58,709 nucleotides of DNA from WVZL01 sp041862375 (lineage in GTDB: Bacteria; Acidobacteriota; Aminicenantia; Aminicenantales; Aminicenantaceae): contig JBGVTE010000100.1 in NCBI GenBank assembly GCA_041862375.1, positions 1 through 58,709 of the forward strand, in the 5' to 3' direction. This document shows, in pieces, positions 6,901-14,915 of the stretch; the first letter of the stretch is position 1, and each line of letters starts with the position of its first letter. A program made the translations under genes and the position numbers. The notes beneath the pieces were generated by a model. That model did not search any database, was not told the DNA's origin, and worked only from the letters and a program-made list of their open reading frames with translations.

Positions 6901-8670
6901 CTATTGTATTATCTTGCTTTTTAAGTGGCGAATAGGAAGAGCTCCGTAGCTGAGGAGTTTTTGGAGGAATTCTTTCTGGCTGAATGAATTCCCTTTAAGC
7001 TTGGCGTATTCTTTTTCAATGTCTAGAATTTCCTGAATACCCACATACGTATAAACAGAGTCACCAGGATTCAAACAGACATTTGCCCATTTTCTCTCAG
7101 CTTCAGTTTGACTTTGGAAACCTCCTCTTACCATGTAGTCAATAGCCTGTTCTTTTGTCATACTTCCTTCGTGGATGTTGAATTCGATAAGGAAATCGAC
7201 GACTGCTCTCAAGTATAACTTTAATTGATTCAAACGCAGCCTCAGGTCGTAGTTGCCAAAACCTGATTCTATGAGCATTTCTTCGATATAAACAGGCCAG
7301 CCTTTAATCAGCGGTTTGTTGGGTAATAGGTTTCTCAAGAGAGAAGGGAATTTTTTTGTGTAATAGCTGGAGACAAATTGACCGGGATAAACATCCCTGA
7401 TTGTCCAGAAATAAATGAGGAAGTTGTTATATTCTTCAAGAAGAGAATCAATTTTTTCTTTTTCCCAGTCTTCAGGTACAGATGCCACTTGGCAGGTGTA
7501 GCTTGAGGAAGTTTCATAGGCGCCAGGAATGATAAGGCTTGTCAGCGTGGTCCCTTTTTTTTCAATGGGCATCGGCTCGATATTGAGACTTTCCTGAGGC
7601 AGTTCAATGAGCTGATCTTTAAGGATAAAGTTTTTTATTTCATCAGCTGTTGTTTTTATCTTGTTTATGAACTCATCCTCCGCAACGTGTTCTCCTTTAA
7701 TTTTATCCAGAACTCCCTCTATTACCGTATTCCTGACTTGCTCTTGAGTGAGTCTGGTTCCAAGTTGTTCAATGTTTACGTGAGGAAACATTATCTTATA
7801 AAAAGAAATGGCAACGAGGAACATTTCTCGTCTGATGTTGCTATAATCGGCTCTAGCCCTGGCGATGAGCTCTTCAAGCGGAATGGAATTTTTAAGAGTC
7901 AGCCTTAGGAACCGAGCATGAGTCTGACCTCCAAGCCGAAAGTTACCCGTAGATTTAGGGAGTAGACTATTTTTAAGAAAGTTTTGATACCCTTCCAAAG
8001 CAGGAATGACTTTTGCTGCAGCAGATTGAGCTTTGGATTTTAGATTAGGAGGGGCTTGGCCCAAGAGATTTGGCAGCTCTGTTCTGTAAAAATTAAGGAT
8101 GCCAGGGAATTGATTGATTGCAATTTCTGTAAAGATCTGAGGAGGAGTCTTCAAGTTTTCGTTAGCCTGTTTGATGAGCTTGGGCAATTCTTCTAGCCTT
8201 TCAGTTGCATTTTTTATTCTTTGATTTAGTGGGGCAGAATTATTGGTGAGGAGACTGCGAACACTGTTGATAATAATGTCATTGTAAAAGACAGGATTGT
8301 ATTCCCAGGGAATCAGGCTTTCATGGTCGAGAAGCTCTAGCTCAAGGGCATCCATCATGATTTCATGGTCGATCTGGTTTTCAGGACTAAGCTTGGAGCT
8401 GTCTACTTTGGTGACGAATTCTTGGTTGAATTTGTCCAGAGCTTCGTGGCGGTTTTCGATGTTTTTTCCGCTTAGGTCTTCTAATTTATTATCATACTTG
8501 TGATATCCAGCTTGTGTTGCAGATGTCGGGAAAAATTTCCACGTTTCATCTAAATAAGAGTCTAATATCTTTTTGAACTTAGTGTCTTCTTGATTCTGCT
8601 GGGAGAGAAGAAGTCCTATACTCATCAAGACAAGAACAATTAAGGTAAGCACAACTATTATTCTCTTCAT
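6901..8670 (-). CDS. Exported DUF885 family protein, putative catalytic motif lost
   Basis: A 589-residue protein with an N-terminal signal segment (hydrophobic residues 4-22) followed by a long helical domain matching DUF885: a repeated ENQIDHEIMMDALE-type start, GYHKYD, the late GWPVYIEEML block and LNPGDSVYTYVG near the end. DUF885 proteins are thought to be metallopeptidase-like and usually carry HExxPGH in the second half. Here the equivalent place reads I424-R-D-V-Y-P-G-Q431, so both histidines and the glutamate are gone although YPG is kept. The protein may therefore be non-catalytic. It lies in a same-strand run with tatD and fabH but with gaps of 65-110 bases. It is periplasmic or membrane-tethered; function unknown. 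Confidence 0.75.
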   Translation of the reverse strand: MKRIIVVLTLIVLVLMSIGLLLSQQNQEDTKFKKILDSYLDETWKFFPTSATQAGYHKYDNKLEDLSGKNIENRHEALDKFNQEFVTKVDSSKLSPENQIDHEIMMDALELELLDHESLIPWEYNPVFYNDIIINSVRSLLTNNSAPLNQRIKNATERLEELPKLIKQANENLKTPPQIFTEIAINQFPGILNFYRTELPNLLGQAPPNLKSKAQSAAAKVIPALEGYQNFLKNSLLPKSTGNFRLGGQTHARFLRLTLKNSIPLEELIARARADYSNIRREMFLVAISFYKIMFPHVNIEQLGTRLTQEQVRNTVIEGVLDKIKGEHVAEDEFINKIKTTADEIKNFILKDQLIELPQESLNIEPMPIEKKGTTLTSLIIPGAYETSSSYTCQVASVPEDWEKEKIDSLLEEYNNFLIYFWTIRDVYPGQFVSSYYTKKFPSLLRNLLPNKPLIKGWPVYIEEMLIESGFGNYDLRLRLNQLKLYLRAVVDFLIEFNIHEGSMTKEQAIDYMVRGGFQSQTEAERKWANVCLNPGDSVYTYVGIQEILDIEKEYAKLKGNSFSQKEFLQKLLSYGALPIRHLKSKIIQ

Positions 8671-8735
8671 GAGATCCTCCTCTTTAAATCAATTTTTGGA
8701 ACAGATTTCCTTAAGGTAAACATTACTCTTTTTAG

Positions 8736-9737
8736 CTACCATCTGATAACAGCCGAGGCCCAGGTGTATCCTGAGCCAAAGGCAGTTAAGATCAGTAAGT
8801 CTCCGCTTTTTAACCTTCCATTCTTTATTGATTCATCGAGGGCAATGGGGATAGAGGCAGCCGTGGTGTTGCCGTAGCGGTCGATATTTCGTACTACTTT
8901 TTCCACTGGAATTTTTAATACCCTGGCCACCATCTGAGTGATTCTGTCGTTAGCCTGATGGGGAATAAGAAGATCAACGTCATCGATGGTCAGAGAGTTA
9001 TGCTCTAAGCCAATCTTTACCGACTCGGGCATTTTTTCAGATGCATTTTTAAAAACATTTCGTCCTTCCATCCTGGGGAAGAATCGATTTTCTTTAAAAA
9101 ATTCTTCGCAAAATGTTGGCTTATCCTTTGGGCTTGGTTTTTCCATCCATAACTCAGAGTAGAACCTTCCGTCTGAAAAGATATGAGTTGAAAGAATGCC
9201 TCTGCCATCATCTTTCTCGCTTGGCTCAAGGATAACTGCTCCTCCTCCATCTCCAAAGAGGACAGCAATATCTCTTCCCTGGTCAGAGTAATCTAAATTA
9301 GTGGAATGAACTTCTGCTGCCACAACTAAGATCTTGCGGAAAGTTTTTGTTTTTATGTATTGATCGCCAATTGATAAAGCATAGATGAAGCCGCTGCACT
9401 GGTTCCTGACATCAAGCGCTCCGATTCCGGCAAGGCCAAGCTTTGCCTGTACCATGACACCTATTCCAGGAAAATAATGGTCGGGTGAAAGTGTAGCAGC
9501 GATTATGAAATCTATTTCTGATTTGTCAATGTTGGCATCCTCAATAGCTCTTAAAGCTGCTTCATAAGCCAGATCAGAGCTTCCGACTCCTGGTTCTACA
9601 TAATGTCTTTCGACGATTCCTGACCTCTGACGAATCCATTCATCAGAGGTGTTCGCCATTTTTTCGAGGTCAAAGTTTGTTACAACTCTAGGAGGGACAT
9701 AGTGACCTGTTCCTGTAATAATTGTTCTTACGCTCAT
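8736..9737 (-). CDS. fabH: Beta-ketoacyl-ACP synthase III
   Basis: A 333-residue condensing enzyme that starts fatty-acid synthesis by joining an acyl-CoA to malonyl-ACP. The catalytic triad is intact: C114 (RNQCSGF), H260 (IPHQAND) and N290 (YGNTTAAS). The N-terminal TGHYVPPRVVTN and TSDEWIRQRSGI blocks are typical. Residues about 196-225 (KPSPKDKPTFCEEFF) form a short insertion compared with the Escherichia coli enzyme, in the region that shapes the acyl pocket, so primer preference may differ; that is inference. No other fab genes adjoin it; fabZ is far away at 56.4 kb. No clear ribosome site precedes the ATG. A FabH-like paralogue with another acyl substrate is possible. Confidence 0.88.
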   Translation of the reverse strand: MSVRTIITGTGHYVPPRVVTNFDLEKMANTSDEWIRQRSGIVERHYVEPGVGSSDLAYEAALRAIEDANIDKSEIDFIIAATLSPDHYFPGIGVMVQAKLGLAGIGALDVRNQCSGFIYALSIGDQYIKTKTFRKILVVAAEVHSTNLDYSDQGRDIAVLFGDGGGAVILEPSEKDDGRGILSTHIFSDGRFYSELWMEKPSPKDKPTFCEEFFKENRFFPRMEGRNVFKNASEKMPESVKIGLEHNSLTIDDVDLLIPHQANDRITQMVARVLKIPVEKVVRNIDRYGNTTAASIPIALDESIKNGRLKSGDLLILTAFGSGYTWASAVIRW

Positions 9738-9832
9738 TATATGAATGAAAATTATAAAAGATAATATTAAAAAAATAAAGGTTTAATTTCCTCGGGGAAA
9801 ATTGGCAGGCTGCTTTTTTGTGTTTCCTTTTC

Positions 9833-9861
9833 TTGACTAAAATGAAGTAAGTTAGTAATAT
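9833..9861 (+). promoter_or_regulatory. Putative sigma-70 promoter
   Basis: TTGACT (9833-9838), a 17-base spacer and TAATAT (9856-9861), followed by an AGGAGAGG ribosome site before the TTG start at 9894. It lies between the divergent fabH and the small exported protein. Confidence 0.4.
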
Positions 9862-9893
9862 GCATTTAATCGAGATAAAAAGGAGAGGATTCT

Positions 9894-10367
9894 TTGAATA
9901 AGCTTGGATTGCTTTTTATATTCATCTTAGTATTTTCCCTTTCTTCTCCAGCCTTAGAAGAAAGCCCCCTGAAAATTAAAGCTTCTGTAGAGCCTCAGAG
10001 ACTTTCTAGAGCCGAAGAGGGGAAAATTGTTCTTGATCTTACTTCAAATAAGGGAGTCACTATCAGCCCTCAACCGTCTTTTACTATAGAATTTGACCCT
10101 TGTGATGAACTTATTTTTCCCAAAAATTTTTTTAATGCATCAGATTTAGGAATTGAAATTTTAGAAGATAACGGATATGAATACTTAAATCTTAAGGATC
10201 CAATAGAGATTTACTTTACAGTAAGCCCCGAGGCGAAGAGGGGCCGTCATAACCTTCAAGGAAAAATTAAATATTTCGCCCGCTCCCAGGAGGGGTGGTG
10301 TCTTAAAACGTTCTCAAAATTTTCCGTCTCTTTTTCCACACGCAGTACAAGGGTAAAGAAGAAATAA
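9894..10367 (+). CDS. Small exported protein, possibly DsbD-N-like
   Basis: A 157-residue protein starting at TTG 9894 behind AGGAGAGG. Residues 1-20 form a signal peptide ending near SSPALEE. The mature part looks like a single beta-sandwich (VEPQRLSRAEEGKIVLDL, FTVSPEAKRGRHNLQG, KIKYFARSQEGWC). The strand order and the late WCLK resemble the N-terminal domain of DsbD-type thiol-disulfide proteins, but that domain normally has two redox cysteines, and here the only ones are in FDPCDE and GWCLK. The DsbD link is therefore weak. The gene stands alone and converges with the SDR gene over a shared hairpin. Periplasmic location is likely; function unknown. Confidence 0.65.
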   Translation: MNKLGLLFIFILVFSLSSPALEESPLKIKASVEPQRLSRAEEGKIVLDLTSNKGVTISPQPSFTIEFDPCDELIFPKNFFNASDLGIEILEDNGYEYLNLKDPIEIYFTVSPEAKRGRHNLQGKIKYFARSQEGWCLKTFSKFSVSFSTRSTRVKKK

Positions 10368-10405
10368 CTGGAGAGACGAGATAATAAGAATGAGCTGAGA
10401 GAACC

Positions 10406-10441
10406 TAAAAATCATTGAATGTCTACAGCCAGTGATTTTTA
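10406..10441. terminator. Bidirectional terminator hairpin between convergent genes
   Basis: TAAAAATCA (10406-10414) pairs perfectly with TGATTTTTA (10433-10441) around an 18-base loop. The A/T-rich arms give a U run in either direction. It lies between the small exported protein (+) and the SDR gene (-), whose TAG stop is inside the loop. Confidence 0.45.
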
Positions 10442-11394
10442 ATGTACCATTGGATTGTTTCTTTTATCGCATCTTCCAGGGAATATTGAGTACGGAAAGT
10501 AAGTTTCTTCTCGGCTTTTCGAACATCTGCAACCCAGCCCGGCTGTTTTCCTTCTTTAAACTTATCCCGATTGAAGATGCTCGGCTTTCTCGTTATTTTA
10601 CCCGCCAGCTCAGCTATTAGAGCATAGAGATACATTATTGGGAGGGGAACAGCTATCTCTCTCAACTTCTTTCCTAAGGCTTTTCCTGCTGCTTTTCCCA
10701 TCTCATCCCAGTGATAGGGCTGGGGATCAGCAATATTGATGATTTCTCCGCTATCGAGCTCTTTCTGGGTGCATAGATAACAAGCGCTTACAAAGTCTTT
10801 TACATAGCACAGGCTTAAAAGCCGTTCTGAAGAACGGAGAGTAGGAAGTATTCCTTTCCTTGCAAATTTGAAGTAACGCAGAAAATCCCTATCTCTCGGT
10901 CCGAAAACAGCCCCGGCTCTCAAGATGACAACTGGAAAAATATCTTTATTCTTTAGGGCTTCCTCTTCTCCCTTTAATTTGCTCCTGCCATAGGGGGTAA
11001 TGGGATGAGGAGTATCGTTTTCAGTGACTGACTTTCCCTCTAATGAAGGACCTGCAGCAGCAAGACTGCTGAGGTAAATGAATTTGTCGGGGTAAATATT
11101 CTGAGAGATCAGCGATTGAAAAAGGCTTGCTGTTCCCAGGTGATTTACAGTATAATATTTAGCCGATTTAAAGGTCTTTGTAAGACCTGCAAGGTGAAAG
11201 ACATATTTGATATCTGAAGGAAGAGAAGGAATAGAAAAAAGATCTCCCTCGAGAAAATTGACCTCCAGTCCTTTTAACCATTTTAAATCGTTGAGATTCC
11301 GGATAAGAGCAGTTATTTGAAAGCCTTTTTTCAGTAGAAATTCAATGAGGTTACTTCCGATAAAGCCGGTTCCACCGGTAACAAAGGCTTTCAC
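10423..11394 (-). CDS. Extended SDR (NAD-dependent epimerase/reductase), possible sphingoid-base reductase
   Basis: A 323-residue extended short-chain dehydrogenase. The NAD(P) loop TGGTGFIGS is at the N-terminus, the acidic/basic switch follows ITALIRN, and the catalytic pair is YGRSK (YxxxK) with an upstream YLSSLAAA serine. I start it at GTG 11394, which gives the standard MKAFVTGGTG opening; an in-frame TTG at 11439 would add 15 atypical residues. Neither has a strong ribosome site. It is divergent from the serine palmitoyltransferase-like gene. In bacteria that make sphingolipids the 3-ketosphinganine reductase (CerR) is an extended SDR, so that role is plausible here; it is inference from context. 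A nucleotide-sugar or hopanoid epimerase is the alternative. Confidence 0.75.
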   Translation of the reverse strand: MKAFVTGGTGFIGSNLIEFLLKKGFQITALIRNLNDLKWLKGLEVNFLEGDLFSIPSLPSDIKYVFHLAGLTKTFKSAKYYTVNHLGTASLFQSLISQNIYPDKFIYLSSLAAAGPSLEGKSVTENDTPHPITPYGRSKLKGEEEALKNKDIFPVVILRAGAVFGPRDRDFLRYFKFARKGILPTLRSSERLLSLCYVKDFVSACYLCTQKELDSGEIINIADPQPYHWDEMGKAAGKALGKKLREIAVPLPIMYLYALIAELAGKITRKPSIFNRDKFKEGKQPGWVADVRKAEKKLTFRTQYSLEDAIKETIQWYIKNHWL

Positions 11395-11513
11395 AGCAAA
11401 ATTGTACGAAAATTGATTGCAATGGTCAAACAGGATCAATTGATGAGCTGACAGGATAATTAGAATGGTTACAATTTCCCTCAGGTAATAGCTTATGGAA
11501 AAAGGAGGAGAAG

Positions 11514-12698
11514 GTGAGTCTCTTTGAAAAATGTTATGGCTTTACTAGAGCTGAAGAAGCTATGGAAATAGACATGTATCCATATTTTACTCCTATCCAG
11601 GAAGTTAAGGGGAATAAGGTAATAGTAGATGGAAAAGAAATGATAATGGTAGGCTCTAATAACTATTTAGGATTGATAGATCATCCTCGAGTTATAAAGG
11701 CTGCACAAGGAGCAATAGATCGTTATGGAGTCGCCACCTGCGGTTCAAGATTTTTAAACGGAACCTTAGATATTCATATTGAGCTTGAAGAAAGATTAGC
11801 AAGTTTCATGAAAAAGGAGACCGCACTTGCTTTCAGTACTGGTTTTCAGACGAACCAGGGCATTATTTCCACACTCATCGGTAAAGGGGATATGGTTATC
11901 ACTGACAGGATGGTTCATGCAAGCATCATTGATGCCTGCCGCCTCTGCTTTGGTGAAATACATAAATTCAAGCACAATGACATGGAAGACCTGGAAAGAA
12001 TTCTTTTGTCCCTTGAGAAGGATGTGGGGAAGCTGGTTGTTGTCGATGGAGTTTTCAGTATGGAAGGAGACCTAGCCAATTTGCCAGAGATTGTAAAATT
12101 AGCCAAGAAATATAGTACCAAGGTTATGGTAGATGATGCTCATGGCATTGGAGTTATGGGCAAAAATGGAAGGGGTACGTGCGAGCACTTTGGAGTTGAG
12201 GATGACGTCGATTTGGTCATGGGAACGTTCAGCAAATCCTTTGCCTCTCTCGGTGGTTTTGTGGCGGGAGAAAAAAAAGTCATATCCTATATCAAACACT
12301 ATGCCCGGTCATTAATTTTTAGCGCCAGCATTACTCCTGCTTCTGTAGCCACGTTGCTTGCGACTCTGGAGATTATAGAAACAGAACCGGAACGAAGAGA
12401 GAGACTTTGGCAAATTACGGATAAAATGAAATCCGGATTCGAGGCGATGGGCTATAACACAGGGGCTACAGCAACACCTATTATTCCAGTCATTATTGGT
12501 GACGATGATATGACCTTTATGTTGTGGAAGTTTTTAAGAGAAGAGGGGATTTTTACTAACCCTGTTATTTATCCTGCTGTTCCAAAGGGGCAGACACTCA
12601 TAAGAACGAGCTATTCTGCGACTCATACTGACGAGGAACTCGATACTGTTCTTAATGCATTTGAAAAATGCGGAAAATTGTTAGGGATTATAAAATAA
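11514..12698 (+). CDS. Serine palmitoyltransferase-like alpha-oxoamine synthase
   Basis: A 394-residue PLP enzyme of the alpha-oxoamine synthase group, which condenses an amino acid with an acyl thioester. Visible residues are the PLP lysine K241 (GTFSKSFASLGG), the stacking histidine H135 (MVHASIID), and D207/H210 (MVDDAHGIG). The opening MYPYFTPIQ, GSNNYLGL, CGSRFLNGTLD and VDGVFSMEGDLANLPEI are the pattern of bacterial serine palmitoyltransferases such as the Bacteroides enzyme, more than of KBL or BioF. It starts at GTG 11514 with GGAGG five bases upstream. No bio or threonine-catabolism genes are near. With the divergent SDR it may form the first two steps of sphingoid-base synthesis. 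AONS or KBL activity remains possible. Confidence 0.75.
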   Translation: MSLFEKCYGFTRAEEAMEIDMYPYFTPIQEVKGNKVIVDGKEMIMVGSNNYLGLIDHPRVIKAAQGAIDRYGVATCGSRFLNGTLDIHIELEERLASFMKKETALAFSTGFQTNQGIISTLIGKGDMVITDRMVHASIIDACRLCFGEIHKFKHNDMEDLERILLSLEKDVGKLVVVDGVFSMEGDLANLPEIVKLAKKYSTKVMVDDAHGIGVMGKNGRGTCEHFGVEDDVDLVMGTFSKSFASLGGFVAGEKKVISYIKHYARSLIFSASITPASVATLLATLEIIETEPERRERLWQITDKMKSGFEAMGYNTGATATPIIPVIIGDDDMTFMLWKFLREEGIFTNPVIYPAVPKGQTLIRTSYSATHTDEELDTVLNAFEKCGKLLGIIK

Positions 12699-12718
12699 CT
12701 TTAATCCTCAAAGTAATG

Positions 12719-12930
12719 AAGTATCTTTTTTTCCGTGATGAAAGTTAAAATGGTCATTAAGCGGTGGGCATACGGCTTGAAGGCACGCTCGCTTTGCCCC
12801 AGCGAGCCAAAGCAGCTCGATTCAGGCTTCGCTCTTCCTCCCTCCAGTCGGAAACCATGCCCACTCAGCCTTCATACGACCTTCTTCACCGTATACCCAC
12901 GCTTTTCTTTCCTTATCACGAAAAAAAGAT
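12719..12930. mobile_element. MITE-like element, copy A
   Basis: About 212 bases with inverted ends: left AAGTATCTTTTTTTCC then GTGATG, right ATCACG then AAAAAAAGATG. It is very similar throughout to copy B at 43981-44204. It encodes nothing convincing; short reading frames across it are shared by both copies simply because the DNA is repeated. AAAGTAA occurs on both flanks (12710-12716 and 12939-12945) and might be a target duplication. It fills most of the 393-base gap after the palmitoyltransferase-like gene. Bases 12946-13091 hold no gene, only the weak ribosome site for the S55 gene. Confidence 0.7.
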
Positions 12931-13091
12931 GATTTCTAAAAGTAACTTTAAAGAAAGAATCTCAGTTTGTATAATATATATGTGAGTAATTAACATAGAA
13001 TAAATAACAATAAAAAAAGAGCGAGCTTGAACAATAGCTCAGGAAACTAAATAAAATCATACAAGATAAACTCAAGGAGTCAAAAAAGCAA

Positions 13092-14903
13092 ATGAGAAGA
13101 GCGCTTGGAACTCTATTTCTGGTATTCATACTTCTCAATCCAGTCTTTGGCCAGGTTAACAAAACAGATTCATTCATGTCTTTAGACCAGGTCAAAGCAG
13201 GAATGAAAGGTATTGGAAAGAGTGCTTTTGGAGGGAAGAAGATAGAAGAATTTAATGTTGAAATTCTGGGAATTCTTCATAATTTTCAACCCAAGAAAAG
13301 CTTAATCCTGGCCAGGCTTAACGGGGGAATCCTGGAGAAAGCTGGAGTTATAAGCGGAATGAGTGGTAGTCCTGTGTATGTTGGGGGAAAGCTCATTGGC
13401 GCTGTTGCTTACAGTATTCCTTATGCAAAAGAGGCCATTGCCGGGATAACTCCCATTTCTGATATGCTCTCCATATCAGAGGAGAAGGAAACTCAACGAT
13501 CATCCTTTTCTCCTCGTATCCCTTTAAAGAAGTCTTTAATGCTTGAGGAGCTTTTTGAAATAAATAAAGATTTCTTTTCTTCAAAGATTTCTTCGGTTTC
13601 AGAAGGGCAGACTTTTCTTCCTCTCAGCGTTCCCCTGGTTTTCAGCGGATTCCCTTCTGTAGTGTTTGAAAGAGCAAAACCTTTCTTCACCAAACTAGGA
13701 TTTAATCCTATCAGAACAGGAACAATAAGTCAGAAGGTTGAAACAATTACTCCTCCTGATCTGACACTTAGCGAGGGAGAGCCAGTAGGTATTCAACTTG
13801 TGGGAGGAGATTTAAGTCTGGCTGCAATAGGAACGGTAACACAGGTTGATGGTAAGAAAGTCTTAGCTTTCGGCCATCCTCTGTACAATCTGGGCAAAGT
13901 AGAATATGCCATGACCAAAGCAGATGTAATAACTGTTGTTCCGAGCATTTCCTCTTCCTTCAAGATTGCCAATACTGACACGTTAGTTGGGAAATTTTCT
14001 CAGGATCGGACTTCAGGAATTTTTGGTGAGATAGGGAAAATTCCCGAAACTGTTCCTCTAAATATTATCATTGTCGGAGATAAAAGGGATAGAAAGGAGT
14101 TCAAGATTAATGTTGTCAAAGATAAAATATTAAGCCCTGTTTTTGTTAATCTCGCACTTTCTGGAGCCCTTGCCAGCGAGGAAAGGTCTTTTGGGGACCT
14201 TTCACTTGAAATTGACGGCAATATTTACTTGGACAACGGGAAAAGTGTTCATATTGAGGACCTTTACTCAGGAAATTTTAATACATCTGTTGATAATCTA
14301 TCAGGCCTCATCGCTGCGGTAGTTTATCTATTAACCAACAATGAATTCAAGGACTTAGGTATCCATCGTATTGACCTCGGTATCCGTTCTTCAGAGGAAG
14401 TAAAGTTCTGCTATTTAGAGAGAATTTGGCTTGATAAATACGAAGCTTCTCCCGGTGAGAGAATAAGAATAAAGGTTTATTCCCGCACATTCAGGGGTAA
14501 GAGTGTACTCCAGGAAGTAGGAATTTCAGTCCCCAATCTTCCTGCCGGTTCTGATTTTCAGCTTTATATTGCTGACGCTTCGTCTATGTACGCCATGGAA
14601 ATAAGCCAATACAAAATTACTGGATTTGTTCCGAGAAGTTTAAGTCAGTTGTTAAGAATTTTAAACAACCTCAGGAAAAATAACCGGATTTATTTTAAAA
14701 TAATTGCTGACAGGCCTGGCCTATTTCTCAAAGGGGAAGAGATGCCTAATCTCCCCTTAACTATGAAATCAATGTTTGCTTCACCACGAGCATCAGCCAC
14801 TGCTCCTGTGATGATCAATAGATCAACTTTAAGAGAATATCAGTTACCTGTGGAATATGTTTTTAAAGGAGCAGCCTTGATTCCTCTCAAAATAAGAGAA
14901 TAG
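13092..14903 (+). CDS. Exported S55 (SpoIVB-type) peptidase domain protein
   Basis: A 603-residue protein with a signal peptide (about residues 1-20, ending VFGQ). It contains the S55 serine motif GMSGSP at residues 89-94 (candidate nucleophile S91) followed by VYVGGKLIGAVAYS, and a later histidine motif LAFGHPL with H262, then VITVVPSISSSFK. In Bacillus SpoIVB the histidine comes before the serine, so the order here is reversed, as in a circular permutation. The C-terminal third (about 440-600) has no motif I recognise but looks beta-rich. It forms a tight pair with the propeller protein 12 bases downstream. A periplasmic processing protease is likely, but catalysis is not shown. The SpoIVB sporulation role is not implied. 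Confidence 0.8.
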   Translation: MRRALGTLFLVFILLNPVFGQVNKTDSFMSLDQVKAGMKGIGKSAFGGKKIEEFNVEILGILHNFQPKKSLILARLNGGILEKAGVISGMSGSPVYVGGKLIGAVAYSIPYAKEAIAGITPISDMLSISEEKETQRSSFSPRIPLKKSLMLEELFEINKDFFSSKISSVSEGQTFLPLSVPLVFSGFPSVVFERAKPFFTKLGFNPIRTGTISQKVETITPPDLTLSEGEPVGIQLVGGDLSLAAIGTVTQVDGKKVLAFGHPLYNLGKVEYAMTKADVITVVPSISSSFKIANTDTLVGKFSQDRTSGIFGEIGKIPETVPLNIIIVGDKRDRKEFKINVVKDKILSPVFVNLALSGALASEERSFGDLSLEIDGNIYLDNGKSVHIEDLYSGNFNTSVDNLSGLIAAVVYLLTNNEFKDLGIHRIDLGIRSSEEVKFCYLERIWLDKYEASPGERIRIKVYSRTFRGKSVLQEVGISVPNLPAGSDFQLYIADASSMYAMEISQYKITGFVPRSLSQLLRILNNLRKNNRIYFKIIADRPGLFLKGEEMPNLPLTMKSMFASPRASATAPVMINRSTLREYQLPVEYVFKGAALIPLKIRE

Positions 14904-14915
14904 GAGAAAATGTGA

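Noticed and set aside
12735..12985. Short plus-strand frames that recur almost identically at 43998-44252, looking like small paralogous proteins
   Set aside because: Both lie inside the MITE-like repeat, have no ribosome site and no credible composition; the similarity is due to the repeated DNA.
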